Part shown: positions 1 through 6,008 of the stretch, piece after piece
Layout: each line of letters starts with the position of its first letter
How positions within the stretch are numbered: position 1 is the stretch's first letter
Assembly (NCBI GenBank): GCA_964625335.1
Contig: CAZVBE010000037.1
Coordinates: 1 to 14,309, forward strand
Source: CAZGUG01 sp964625335
Lineage (GTDB): Bacteria > Bacillota > Clostridia > Ch29
DNA: 14,309 nt
Reading direction: 5' to 3'
Made by a program: the position numbers and the translations under genes
The notes under the pieces: model-generated
Databases searched by the model: none
What the model was told of the DNA's origin: nothing
The model's input: the letters and a program-made list of their open reading frames with translations, nothing else

Positions 1-56
1 ATGTCTACAAGGGCTGCACCAAGGTTGAAAAAACCCCTGCAGAAGCATCCAAGTAA
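1..56 (+). CDS. C-terminal fragment of upstream protein (possible molybdopterin oxidoreductase / formate dehydrogenase alpha)
   Basis: Reading from base 3, an open frame of 17 codons runs to a TAA at 54-56; its start lies outside the window. The visible tail is VYKGCTKVEKTPAEASK. A short 'YK-x-C-x-KVEK' ending resembles the C-termini I recall for clostridial molybdopterin-dependent formate dehydrogenases. Its place directly before mobA and fdhD fits that role. This is inference from a few residues plus context. Any other protein ending is possible, and the frame itself is not proven. Confidence 0.4.
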   Translation, partial: VYKGCTKVEKTPAEASK

Positions 57-57
57 A

Positions 58-66
58 TGATATAAT
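58..66 (+). promoter_or_regulatory. Candidate extended -10 promoter for mobA-fdhD
   Basis: TGATATAAT gives a TGn extension followed by a perfect TATAAT at 61-66. It starts just past the stop of the upstream fragment. No good -35 lies 17 bp upstream (TGCAGA, 38-43), so the call rests on the extended -10. Transcription would start near 73 and leave a leader of about 120 nt before mobA. Confidence 0.4.
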
Positions 67-136
67 AATAAGGAATGGGGGCACACCTTTGCTTTGGGGT
101 ACAGCTAAAAAGTAAAAGGAATGTTCTCGATAAAAG

Positions 137-173
137 AATAGCTAAAAAGCGGCCTTGCCGCTTTTTAGCTATT
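137..173 (+). terminator. Intrinsic terminator / attenuator hairpin before mobA
   Basis: A perfect 17-bp inverted repeat (137-153 with 157-173) closes a 3-nt loop (CTT). The core is GCGGC/GCCGC, flanked by A5 on the left and T5 on the right, so it could terminate in either direction. It lies only 19 nt before the mobA start, which leaves no room for a promoter between them. It therefore either ends the upstream transcript with partial readthrough or acts as an attenuator. The left-arm segment AGCTAAAAAG (140-149) also occurs at 103-112. Confidence 0.75.
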
Positions 174-192
174 TAACAGGGACGGTGGAGGT

Positions 193-816
193 ATGAAATT
201 ATTCGGTACAGCCATTATTTTAGCCGGGGGCAAAAGCACAAGGATGGGCTTTGACAAGGCTTTGCTGGAAATATGCGGCAGACCGGTTATTGAAATAATC
301 ATAAAACAGCTTAAGGAAGCATTTGATGATATTATAGTGGTTACCAACAAACCGGATGATTTTATTGGTATAGATGCCAGGATAACGGAGGATATACTTA
401 AGGATTCCGGACCCTTAGGAGGTATTCACGCAGGCCTTGGACTTTCCTCCAGCAAATATGCATTCCTCACTGCCTGTGATATGCCGATAATTTCATCGGA
501 TTATGCAAGATATATGACAGACGTCGCCGGAAAGTGTCTTCCCGATGCGGTGATATCAGAAAAAGGCAGCTGGATAGAACCCTTCCATGCACTTTATAGT
601 GTGGATTTGGCCGGTGATATACAAAAGAATGTGGAAAAGGGAATGTTCAAGATATTTGATGTAATAAAGCATAAAAATGTTATAAAGATAAACGAGAGCA
701 AGGTGAGGGAGTATAGCCCCAACCTTGGGATATTTACAAATCTCAACCATATTAGGGACCTGGAGGATTTTGACAGGTTGATAGAAGCCGGAGGTATAGA
801 AAATGCCCTATTATAA
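193..816 (+). CDS. mobA: Molybdenum cofactor guanylyltransferase (MobA)
   Basis: MobA transfers GMP from GTP to molybdopterin that already carries Mo or W, giving the bis-MGD-type cofactor used by DMSO-reductase-family enzymes such as formate dehydrogenase. The 207-aa length is normal for the family. The nucleotidyltransferase signature LAGGKSTRMG is at residues 10-19, followed by a lysine at 22. GPLGGIHAGL is at 73-82, the metal-binding CDMP at 95-98 and EPFHALY at 129-135. No in-frame alternative start lies nearby upstream. The GGAGG at 187-191 is only 1 nt from the ATG, so the weaker AGGGA at 178-182 may be the working ribosome site. The 3' end overlaps fdhD by 14 nt, which suggests translational coupling. 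The protein should be cytosolic. Confidence 0.93.
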   Translation: MKLFGTAIILAGGKSTRMGFDKALLEICGRPVIEIIIKQLKEAFDDIIVVTNKPDDFIGIDARITEDILKDSGPLGGIHAGLGLSSSKYAFLTACDMPIISSDYARYMTDVAGKCLPDAVISEKGSWIEPFHALYSVDLAGDIQKNVEKGMFKIFDVIKHKNVIKINESKVREYSPNLGIFTNLNHIRDLEDFDRLIEAGGIENALL

Positions 817-1585
817 AGATACGGATATAGTAAGATACAGCGACAAGGGCGCAGAGCACATAAGCGACATTGTGGTGGAGGAGTATCCGCTGACTCTTTT
901 CCTGGAAGGCAGGGAGTTTGTTACACTGCTGTGTTCTCCAGAGGATTTTGGGTATCTGGTAACAGGGTTTCTTCTGTCCGAAGGGTTTATCAAAACAAAT
1001 GAGGATATAGACAGCATGAGGATTGATAAGGATAAGGGTATTGCGGAAATAGAGCTTAAGGGCGGCAGTATACTTGCAGAAAAGCTGTACGGAACCCGTA
1101 CAATTACAAGTGGCTGCGGCAGGGGACCTGTATTCTATAATGTGAAGGATTCCATCGATACGCAAGGACTTGATAAGGACGGTCTTAAAATCGGGTATCA
1201 GACAATCGCCAAACTTATGAAAGAATTCGACGGCAGGGCGATAGTTTTTAAAAAAACCGGGGGAGTGCACAGTTGCGCGCTGGGCACCGGAGAAGGAATT
1301 GAAATATATCACGAGGATATAGGACGTCATAATGCGATGGATAAGGTGTTGGGCCATGCAGTGCAAAAAAACTTGAATTTTGGGGAATGCATTGCTTTGA
1401 CAAGCGGAAGAATTTCCTCCGAAATGCTGATTAAGGCTGCAAAAAGAGGGATACCTGTTATAGCCTCAAGGTCTGCGCCTACGGTTTTGGCAGTAGAATT
1501 GGCCAACAGGCTCAATATTACGCTGGCCGGTTTTGTCAGGGGCAGAAGATTTAATGTCTATTCCGGGTTTAATAGAATTAAATGA
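803..1585 (+). CDS. fdhD: Formate dehydrogenase accessory sulfurtransferase FdhD
   Basis: FdhD passes sulfur from a cysteine desulfurase to the bis-MGD cofactor of formate dehydrogenase and is needed for its activity. The 260-aa protein has the family motifs in order: SGCGRG at 103-108, GGVHSCAL at 153-160, EDIGRHNAMDKV at 171-182, LTSGRISSEM at 199-208, ASRSAPT at 221-227 and FVRGRRFNVYSG near the C-terminus. The sulfur-carrying cysteine is C105. The second cysteine of the enterobacterial CxxC pair is absent (C-G-R-G here). The start overlaps the end of mobA by 14 nt, with GGAGG at about 789-793 inside mobA. Its presence implies that the organism makes a formate dehydrogenase, whose gene may be the fragment at the window edge. 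Confidence 0.95.
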   Translation: MPYYKDTDIVRYSDKGAEHISDIVVEEYPLTLFLEGREFVTLLCSPEDFGYLVTGFLLSEGFIKTNEDIDSMRIDKDKGIAEIELKGGSILAEKLYGTRTITSGCGRGPVFYNVKDSIDTQGLDKDGLKIGYQTIAKLMKEFDGRAIVFKKTGGVHSCALGTGEGIEIYHEDIGRHNAMDKVLGHAVQKNLNFGECIALTSGRISSEMLIKAAKRGIPVIASRSAPTVLAVELANRLNITLAGFVRGRRFNVYSGFNRIK

Positions 1586-1603
1586 AAGAAGGGAATATCG
1601 GAA

Positions 1604-2143
1604 ATGCTGGAAGAAATCCTAAGCTATAATAAAAGTTTTGTGGAGAAGCGCAAAAACGAAGGTCTGGATAAACAGATAAGCGGACACGCACAGAAGGGTG
1701 TTATGATATTTACCTGCATGGACACAAGGCTGGTGGGGCTGGTAGAGGAAGCCATGGGTTTTGAAAGAGGGCAGGTAAAGGTTCTGAAGAATGCAGGAAA
1801 CACTATAAGGCAAGACTGTGAGGATGTTTTAAGAAGCATATCGCTGGGTGTACTTGTGATGGGCATTAAAGAAATATTTGTGGTAGGGCACAGGGATTGC
1901 GGGATGAAAAAGCTGACTGTGGAAAAGATAGAGCAGGCGATGAGGGACCGTGGAATTGACGAAAGCGTGATAGCCTCGGCAGACATTAAGAAGTGGTCGG
2001 GCATTATTTCGGATGAAGCGGAGAATATTAAAGAGGCCGTTAGCGCAATAGAAAGCTCCAAATTCATTCCCGGGGATGTAGCAGTACACGGCCTGTTGAT
2101 CGACCCCTGCAGCGGGGAACTTGAAGCAGTCGAGCCTGATTGA
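1604..2143 (+). CDS. Small beta-class carbonic anhydrase-like protein
   Basis: This is a predicted cytosolic zinc enzyme interconverting CO2 and bicarbonate. The 179-aa protein has the beta-CA signature: CMDTR at 38-42 supplies a Cys ligand (C38) and the Asp40/Arg42 dyad. NAGN follows at 63-66, and GHRDCGM at 95-101 supplies His96 and Cys99. It is shorter than plant-type beta-CAs and matches the compact prokaryotic subtype. The ATG follows an AAGAAGGGA ribosome site about 10 nt upstream and lies 18 nt after fdhD, so it is probably cotranscribed with mobA-fdhD. The neighbourhood suggests a supply of CO2 or bicarbonate for formate/CO2 interconversion. The family call is firm; the role is inferred and no activity is shown. 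Confidence 0.88.
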   Translation: MLEEILSYNKSFVEKRKNEGLDKQISGHAQKGVMIFTCMDTRLVGLVEEAMGFERGQVKVLKNAGNTIRQDCEDVLRSISLGVLVMGIKEIFVVGHRDCGMKKLTVEKIEQAMRDRGIDESVIASADIKKWSGIISDEAENIKEAVSAIESSKFIPGDVAVHGLLIDPCSGELEAVEPD

Positions 2144-2159
2144 TTGGCGTCTTTAAATA

Positions 2160-2188
2160 TAGACAGGTCCATATTTATATAGTATAAT
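2160..2188 (+). promoter_or_regulatory. Sigma-A-type promoter of the tup/moe/moa operon
   Basis: The -35 element TAGACA (2160-2165, 5/6 to consensus) and the -10 element TATAAT (2183-2188, perfect) are separated by exactly 17 bp. Transcription would start near 2195, a few bases before the first arm of the structured leader. It begins just after the carbonic anhydrase stop codon. Confidence 0.8.
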
Positions 2189-2199
2189 AATATTAATGG

Positions 2200-2291
2200 A
2201 ACTCCGAGCTTACGCGTCTACGGGAAACCTTGACGCCAAGCCGATAGGGTATAATAGGAAACTGTTATGCCTCCCGTGTTGGAAAGGAGTT
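2200..2291 (+). ncRNA. Moco/Tuco-type riboswitch aptamer candidate
   Basis: A closing helix pairs AACTCC (2200-2205) with GGAGTT (2286-2291). Inside are two hairpins, each capped by a GAAA tetraloop. The first uses GCTT/AAGC (2208-2211 with 2238-2241) and GCGTC/GACGC (2214-2218 with 2232-2236), with the tetraloop at 2224-2227. The second is a 10-bp stem, 2248-2257 with 2262-2271, with the tetraloop at 2258-2261. The closing CTCCGAG and GGAAAGGAG strands resemble what I remember of the Moco RNA motif, which controls molybdenum or tungsten cofactor genes. It sits just after a consensus promoter and before a tungstate importer and cofactor genes, which is the expected location. The helices are seen directly; the class assignment is from memory and context. 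A P3-lacking variant of this motif has been linked to the tungsten cofactor. Confidence 0.75.
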
Positions 2292-2309
2292 ATAAATGGC
2301 GAATTTATA
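2291..2309 (+). promoter_or_regulatory. AT-rich linker hairpin between aptamer and terminator
   Basis: TATAAAT (2291-2297) pairs with ATTTATA (2303-2309) around a GGCGA loop. It shares its first base with the end of the aptamer closing helix and its last base with the start of the terminator. It could stack between them, or be disrupted when the expression platform switches. No function is shown. Confidence 0.4.
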
Positions 2310-2343
2310 GCGGTATCCACCATGGTGGATACCGCTGTTTTTT
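2309..2343 (+). terminator. Intrinsic terminator of the tup leader (riboswitch expression platform)
   Basis: A 28-bp perfect palindrome (2309-2336) is formed by AGCGGTATCCACC and its complement around a central AT, followed by G and T6 (2338-2343). It lies 127 nt upstream of tupA and directly after the aptamer candidate, so it would stop transcription before the operon. I found no strong upstream segment complementary to its left arm, so the antiterminated state is not obvious. Confidence 0.85.
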
Positions 2344-2422
2344 GAGGCGGATAAAATCCCGTGGCAGTTGTATCGGTATCCGGGAAGGGATATTACCGCG
2401 TTATCTATGAATTTGCTCATAA

Positions 2423-2462
2423 ACCTCCTTGAACAACATGGACAACAAAAAATTCAGGAGGT
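2423..2462 (+). promoter_or_regulatory. Hairpin sequestering the tupA Shine-Dalgarno sequence
   Basis: ACCTCCT (2423-2429) is fully complementary to AGGAGGT (2456-2462), which holds the tupA ribosome site. GAA (2431-2433) pairs with TTC (2453-2455), with T2430 bulged. This gives 10 bp around a 19-nt loop. When folded, it would hide the whole ribosome site, 7-8 nt before the tupA ATG. Confidence 0.6.
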
Positions 2463-2469
2463 ATGAAAA

Positions 2470-3339
2470 ATGAAAAAGGTTTTTATATTGACAATTGGAT
2501 TACTGCTTATCCTCACACTTGTTTCCTGCGGTACTTCGGAAACACCCGAAATCGAAACACCGGAAGAACAAACACCCCAGGCCGAGACACTGGACCCAAT
2601 AACTCTGGCGACCACCACAAGTACCGAGAATTCAGGATTGCTGGACGAAATTCTCCCGCATTTTGAAGAAAGGTACAACACCCGGGTGAATGTGGTAGCG
2701 GTAGGTACCGGCCAGGCAATGGAAATGGGGAAAAACGGCGATGCCGACGTGCTTCTTGTCCATGCCGAAGCGACAGAAATTGAGTTTGTCGAGGACGGAT
2801 ATGGTGTAGACAGGCACAGGGTCATGTATAACGATTTTGTTATAGCAGGCCCCGAGGATGACCCTGCAGGGCTTAAAGAAACGACTGGCTCGGATGCTGC
2901 CAATGCACTGGATATTATTAAGGAAAAGCAGGCTCTTTTCAGCTCAAGAGGTGACAATTCGGGGACCCATATGAAAGAACTGGAACTGTGGCAGAGCGCC
3001 GGCGTAGAACCGGCCGGAGACTGGTATAAATCGGTAGGTCAGGGAATGGGTGCAACACTCAACTTTGCCAGTGAAGAAAAGGCCTATGTATTGACCGACA
3101 GGGCTACCTACCTTTCCATGAAGGATAACCTTGACCTTGATATAGCGGTGGAGGGCGACGAGCGGATGTTCAATCAGTACGGAGTGATTAAGGTTAACCC
3201 CGAAAAGCATGACGGAATAAACAAGGAAGGTGCCGACAGGTTTGTTGAATGGATATTGTCCGACGAGGTGCAGGATATGATAGCCGAATTTGGAAAGGAC
3301 AAATACGGGCAGGGTTTGTTCGTGCCAAACGGAGAATAG
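2470..3339 (+). CDS. tupA: Tungstate ABC transporter substrate-binding lipoprotein (TupA)
   Basis: This is the extracellular binding component of a tungstate importer. The 289-aa precursor has a lysine N-terminus, a hydrophobic core and a lipobox LVSC, so Cys20 should be lipidated and the protein anchored to the outer face of the membrane. A Pro/Thr/Glu-rich linker spans about 21-42. The TTTS motif (48-51), typical of TupA, leads the binding domain. SRGDNSGTH (159-167) and YVLTDRATY follow, also typical of the family. The ATG at 2470 is preferred because AGGAGG ends 8 nt upstream; the ATG at 2463 is only 1 nt from it and in another frame. It is the first gene after the riboswitch-like leader, so tungsten-dependent control is likely. 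Molybdate binding cannot be excluded, but the motifs favour tungstate. Confidence 0.93.
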   Translation: MKKVFILTIGLLLILTLVSCGTSETPEIETPEEQTPQAETLDPITLATTTSTENSGLLDEILPHFEERYNTRVNVVAVGTGQAMEMGKNGDADVLLVHAEATEIEFVEDGYGVDRHRVMYNDFVIAGPEDDPAGLKETTGSDAANALDIIKEKQALFSSRGDNSGTHMKELELWQSAGVEPAGDWYKSVGQGMGATLNFASEEKAYVLTDRATYLSMKDNLDLDIAVEGDERMFNQYGVIKVNPEKHDGINKEGADRFVEWILSDEVQDMIAEFGKDKYGQGLFVPNGE

Positions 3340-3349
3340 GACTGGTATT

Positions 3350-4036
3350 ATGGAAAACATACTTAATGGGTTTGCAGGAGCGCTGAACTTGATATTATCG
3401 GGGGACAAAGAGGTCTATGGCATCATAGGCCTCTCCCTTGGTGTTTCCTTTGTTTCGGTTGCTATATCCATGATTTTTTCTGTTCCGGCGGGGATAGCCA
3501 TAGGTATGAACAGGTTTCCGCTGCGAAGATCGGTTATTATGACAATAAACACACTTATGGGACTTCCCCCGGTCATAGCGGGTCTTTTTGTATATCTTCT
3601 GCTTTCAAGGAGCGGGCCACTGGGGTATCTGAGAATTTTGCATACACCTAAGGCTATGATAATAGCCCAGGTGCTTTTAATTTCCCCCATAATAACCGGG
3701 GTAACCATGGCGGCGGTTAAGAACAGGGGTGAGCTCATAAAAAATACAGCCTATACGCTGGGAGCAGGCAAACTGCAGATTTTATGGACTCTTATACGGG
3801 AGTTCAGGACTTCCATTGGATCATCCCTTATAGCAGGATACGGCAGGGCAATTTCGGAAGTGGGTGCTGTGATGCTGGTGGGGGGTAATATAAAAGGTTA
3901 TACTAGGGTGATGACCACCGCCATTATTCTTGAGACCAATATGGGAAACTTTGATCAGGCCATTGCCATAGGCATCGTGCTGTTGACGCTGTTTTTCCTT
4001 ATAAATATATTTTTACAGAGAATTCAGGGGGCATAA
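3350..4036 (+). CDS. tupB: Tungstate ABC transporter permease (TupB)
   Basis: This is the membrane channel subunit for tungstate uptake, partner of TupA and TupC. The 228-aa protein has about five hydrophobic segments. The ABC-permease coupling loop lies around AYTLGAGKLQILWTLI, and the following segment GYGRAISEVGAVMLVGGNI is typical of TupB/ModB-type permeases. An in-frame ATG at 3290 lies inside tupA and would add 20 unrelated polar residues. The ATG at 3350 is chosen because it starts with the family-like MENILNG and follows TAGGA at 3337-3341. It begins 10 nt after the tupA stop, in the same operon. Confidence 0.92.
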   Translation: MENILNGFAGALNLILSGDKEVYGIIGLSLGVSFVSVAISMIFSVPAGIAIGMNRFPLRRSVIMTINTLMGLPPVIAGLFVYLLLSRSGPLGYLRILHTPKAMIIAQVLLISPIITGVTMAAVKNRGELIKNTAYTLGAGKLQILWTLIREFRTSIGSSLIAGYGRAISEVGAVMLVGGNIKGYTRVMTTAIILETNMGNFDQAIAIGIVLLTLFFLINIFLQRIQGA

Positions 4037-4038
4037 AT

Positions 4039-4752
4039 TTGAGGATACAGGTCTTGGAGCTTAAAAAGGAATATGACGGAGTAAAGGTGCTGGATATAGA
4101 AAAACTATCCTTAACAGAGGGTGTACTGCATGTTATGATGGGTCCCAACGGTTCCGGCAAATCCACACTGCTTGGCATAATTGCGGGACTTCAGGAAGCC
4201 GATGGGGGCAGGGTTTTGTATGGCAACGTCCAAAGGGACTTTGAAACGGTGAGGGAAAATATAACCCTTGTCATGCAGCGTTCCTACCTGTTTAACACAA
4301 CAGTTTACGCCAATATTGCTTCGGGGCTGAAATACCGCAGTCTGGTTCAGGCCAAGCTAAAGGACAGGGTGCTAAAATACGCTGCCATGCTTGACCTTAA
4401 AAGGTTTTTGTATCGTAATGTCCGGACCCTTTCAGGGGGTGAAAAACAAAGAGTAGCTATTGCAAGGGCACTGGCGCTGCAGCCCAAGCTTTTGCTTCTG
4501 GACGAAGCTACCGCCAACCTTGACCCCGAGAGCATAATTATCATTGAAAAGGTACTTAAGGACTATCAAAAGGATTTCGGTACCACAATCATCTTTGTTA
4601 CTCATAATATTTTTCAGGCAAAGAGAATGGCAGACAAGGCCTATCTTTTGATGGGAGGTAGGATCATAGAAGAAGGAAAGAGCGAAGATTTTTTCGACAA
4701 CCCGGGTTCAGAACTGACCAAAAGGTTTCTTGGGGGAGAAATTATCTATTGA
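4039..4752 (+). CDS. tupC: Tungstate ABC transporter ATP-binding protein (TupC)
   Basis: This is the cytoplasmic ATPase that powers tungstate import. All ABC motifs are present in the 237-aa protein: Walker A GPNGSGKST at 35-43, Q-loop Gln80, signature LSGGEKQR at 131-138, Walker B LLLLDE at 151-156 and the H-loop histidine in VTHN at 187-190. The start is a TTG at 4039-4041, supported by CAGGGGG about 8 nt upstream and by the fit to the family N-terminus. It lies 2 nt after the tupB stop. It has no C-terminal TOBE/MOP regulatory domain of the kind found in many ModC proteins, so feedback control is more likely through the leader RNA. Confidence 0.92.
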   Translation: MRIQVLELKKEYDGVKVLDIEKLSLTEGVLHVMMGPNGSGKSTLLGIIAGLQEADGGRVLYGNVQRDFETVRENITLVMQRSYLFNTTVYANIASGLKYRSLVQAKLKDRVLKYAAMLDLKRFLYRNVRTLSGGEKQRVAIARALALQPKLLLLDEATANLDPESIIIIEKVLKDYQKDFGTTIIFVTHNIFQAKRMADKAYLLMGGRIIEEGKSEDFFDNPGSELTKRFLGGEIIY

Positions 4753-4766
4753 CAGGAGGATGAACC

Positions 4767-5996
4767 GTGCTGCTCAAAGTAAAGGATATAGCAGAGGTGC
4801 TGCAAATAATGAAGGAACAGTTTTGGGAGTATCCGGCGGATGTTGAAGAAGTGGAGCTTATGGACGCTCCGGGCAGGATGCCCTGTGAGGATATAAGGGC
4901 GGCCTGCAACATACCGGGTTTCGACAAATCGGTGGTTGACGGGTATGCGGTAAAATCCAGGGATACCTTTGGTGCCGGCGACAGTATGCCCGCACTGCTT
5001 CAAAAAATAAATGAAGTGTCAGTAGGCAGCAGGGCAGGAATCCGGATACAGGAAGACCAATGCGCGTATGTACCAACCGGCGGTATGCTGCCACCCGGCA
5101 GTGATGCAGTGGTTATGATAGAAGATACTGAGGACCTGGGCAACAACAGCATAGCGGTATATAAGCCCGTTGGTCCATGGGATAATACCATAAAAAACGG
5201 CGAGGATATAATGACGGGGCAGGTGGTGCTGAAAAGGGGAATACCTATTAAACCGCACCATATCGGAGTTTTGGCAAGCATCGGATTAAATACTGTCCGG
5301 GTGCAAAAAAAGCCGGAGGTTTCTATTATTTCCACCGGCGATGAACTTGTAGAACCGGGAAAGGAGTTAAGTCCCGGGAAGATATGGGATATAAACAGCT
5401 ATTCCCTGGCGGCGGCGGTTATAGAGGACGGTGGCATCCCTGTGCTTAAGGGTATAGTAGGAGATGACAGGGCTGCCATTAAAGGCAGTGTTATCGATGC
5501 TATGGCCGCCAGTGATGTTGTGCTGATCTCGGGGGGCAGCTCCGCCGGAACAAGGGATTATACAGCAGACATTATCACTGAACTGGGTAAGCCGGGGGTT
5601 TTGGTCCACGGTATTTCTATAAAGCCGGGTAAACCCACCATAATCGGCAGTGTTGCCGGCAAGCCGGTTATAGGTATGCCGGGTCAGCCGGTATCTTCAC
5701 TGGTGGTGTATAATGTTGTGGTATCCCCGTTAATAAGACGGATGGCGGGACACACCGAAAAAGAGCAGACACTTCTGCCGGCGGTGTGTGATGAAAACTA
5801 TTATTCCTCACCGGGCAGGGAGGAATACCTTATGGTGACGGTTTACCGGGGACAGGATGAGAAAATGCGTGTACGTCCTGTTTCAGGCAAGTCAGGCATG
5901 ATTACTACTATTTCAAGTGCCAATGGGATGGTGGTTATATCCAAAAACAAGGAAGGTTTATATAAAGACGAAGAGGTTCAGGTAATACTGCTGTAA
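4767..5996 (+). CDS. moeA: Molybdopterin molybdenumtransferase MoeA (first copy)
   Basis: MoeA inserts molybdate or tungstate into adenylylated molybdopterin. The 409-aa length is standard. VVDGYAV (57-62) carries the catalytic-region aspartate at D58. PTGGMLPPGSDAVV is at 103-116, GEDI at 145-148, STGDEL at 189-194, SGGSSAG at 255-261, KPGKPT at 287-292 and GMPGQPVS at 303-310, so the family active-site motifs look intact. The C-terminal domain runs from about 335. The start is GTG at 4767, 6 nt after AGGAGGA. The gene follows tupC by 14 nt and precedes a second, longer moeA. A metal-specific division of labour between the two is plausible but unproven. Confidence 0.93.
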   Translation: MLLKVKDIAEVLQIMKEQFWEYPADVEEVELMDAPGRMPCEDIRAACNIPGFDKSVVDGYAVKSRDTFGAGDSMPALLQKINEVSVGSRAGIRIQEDQCAYVPTGGMLPPGSDAVVMIEDTEDLGNNSIAVYKPVGPWDNTIKNGEDIMTGQVVLKRGIPIKPHHIGVLASIGLNTVRVQKKPEVSIISTGDELVEPGKELSPGKIWDINSYSLAAAVIEDGGIPVLKGIVGDDRAAIKGSVIDAMAASDVVLISGGSSAGTRDYTADIITELGKPGVLVHGISIKPGKPTIIGSVAGKPVIGMPGQPVSSLVVYNVVVSPLIRRMAGHTEKEQTLLPAVCDENYYSSPGREEYLMVTVYRGQDEKMRVRPVSGKSGMITTISSANGMVVISKNKEGLYKDEEVQVILL

Positions 5997-6008
5997 GGAG
6001 GGCTTCAC

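Noticed and set aside
752..2172. Long - strand open frames opposite mobA-fdhD and the carbonic anhydrase
   Set aside because: They lie opposite clearly recognisable genes and have no family features or ribosome sites.
2368..2398. Second promoter (TTGTAT/TATTAC) or a second terminator-like hairpin (CGGTA with TACCG) between the tup terminator and tupA
   Set aside because: Promoter hexamers match poorly, the stem is short and bulged, and no T-run follows. The repeated CGGTATCC is transcribed after the terminator, so it cannot antiterminate it.
2438..2473. Eleven-codon frame (ATG 2438) ending in ATGA overlap with tupA, a possible leader peptide
   Set aside because: No ribosome site precedes it (an anti-SD sequence lies there instead) and its start is inside the sequestering hairpin loop.
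2463..2666. Alternative ATG at 2463 in another frame
   Set aside because: Only 1 nt from the ribosome site, and the product is not protein-like; the TupA frame from 2470 is clearly coding.
3290..3349. Upstream ATG for tupB inside tupA
   Set aside because: It adds 20 polar residues foreign to the family; the ATG at 3350 fits better.
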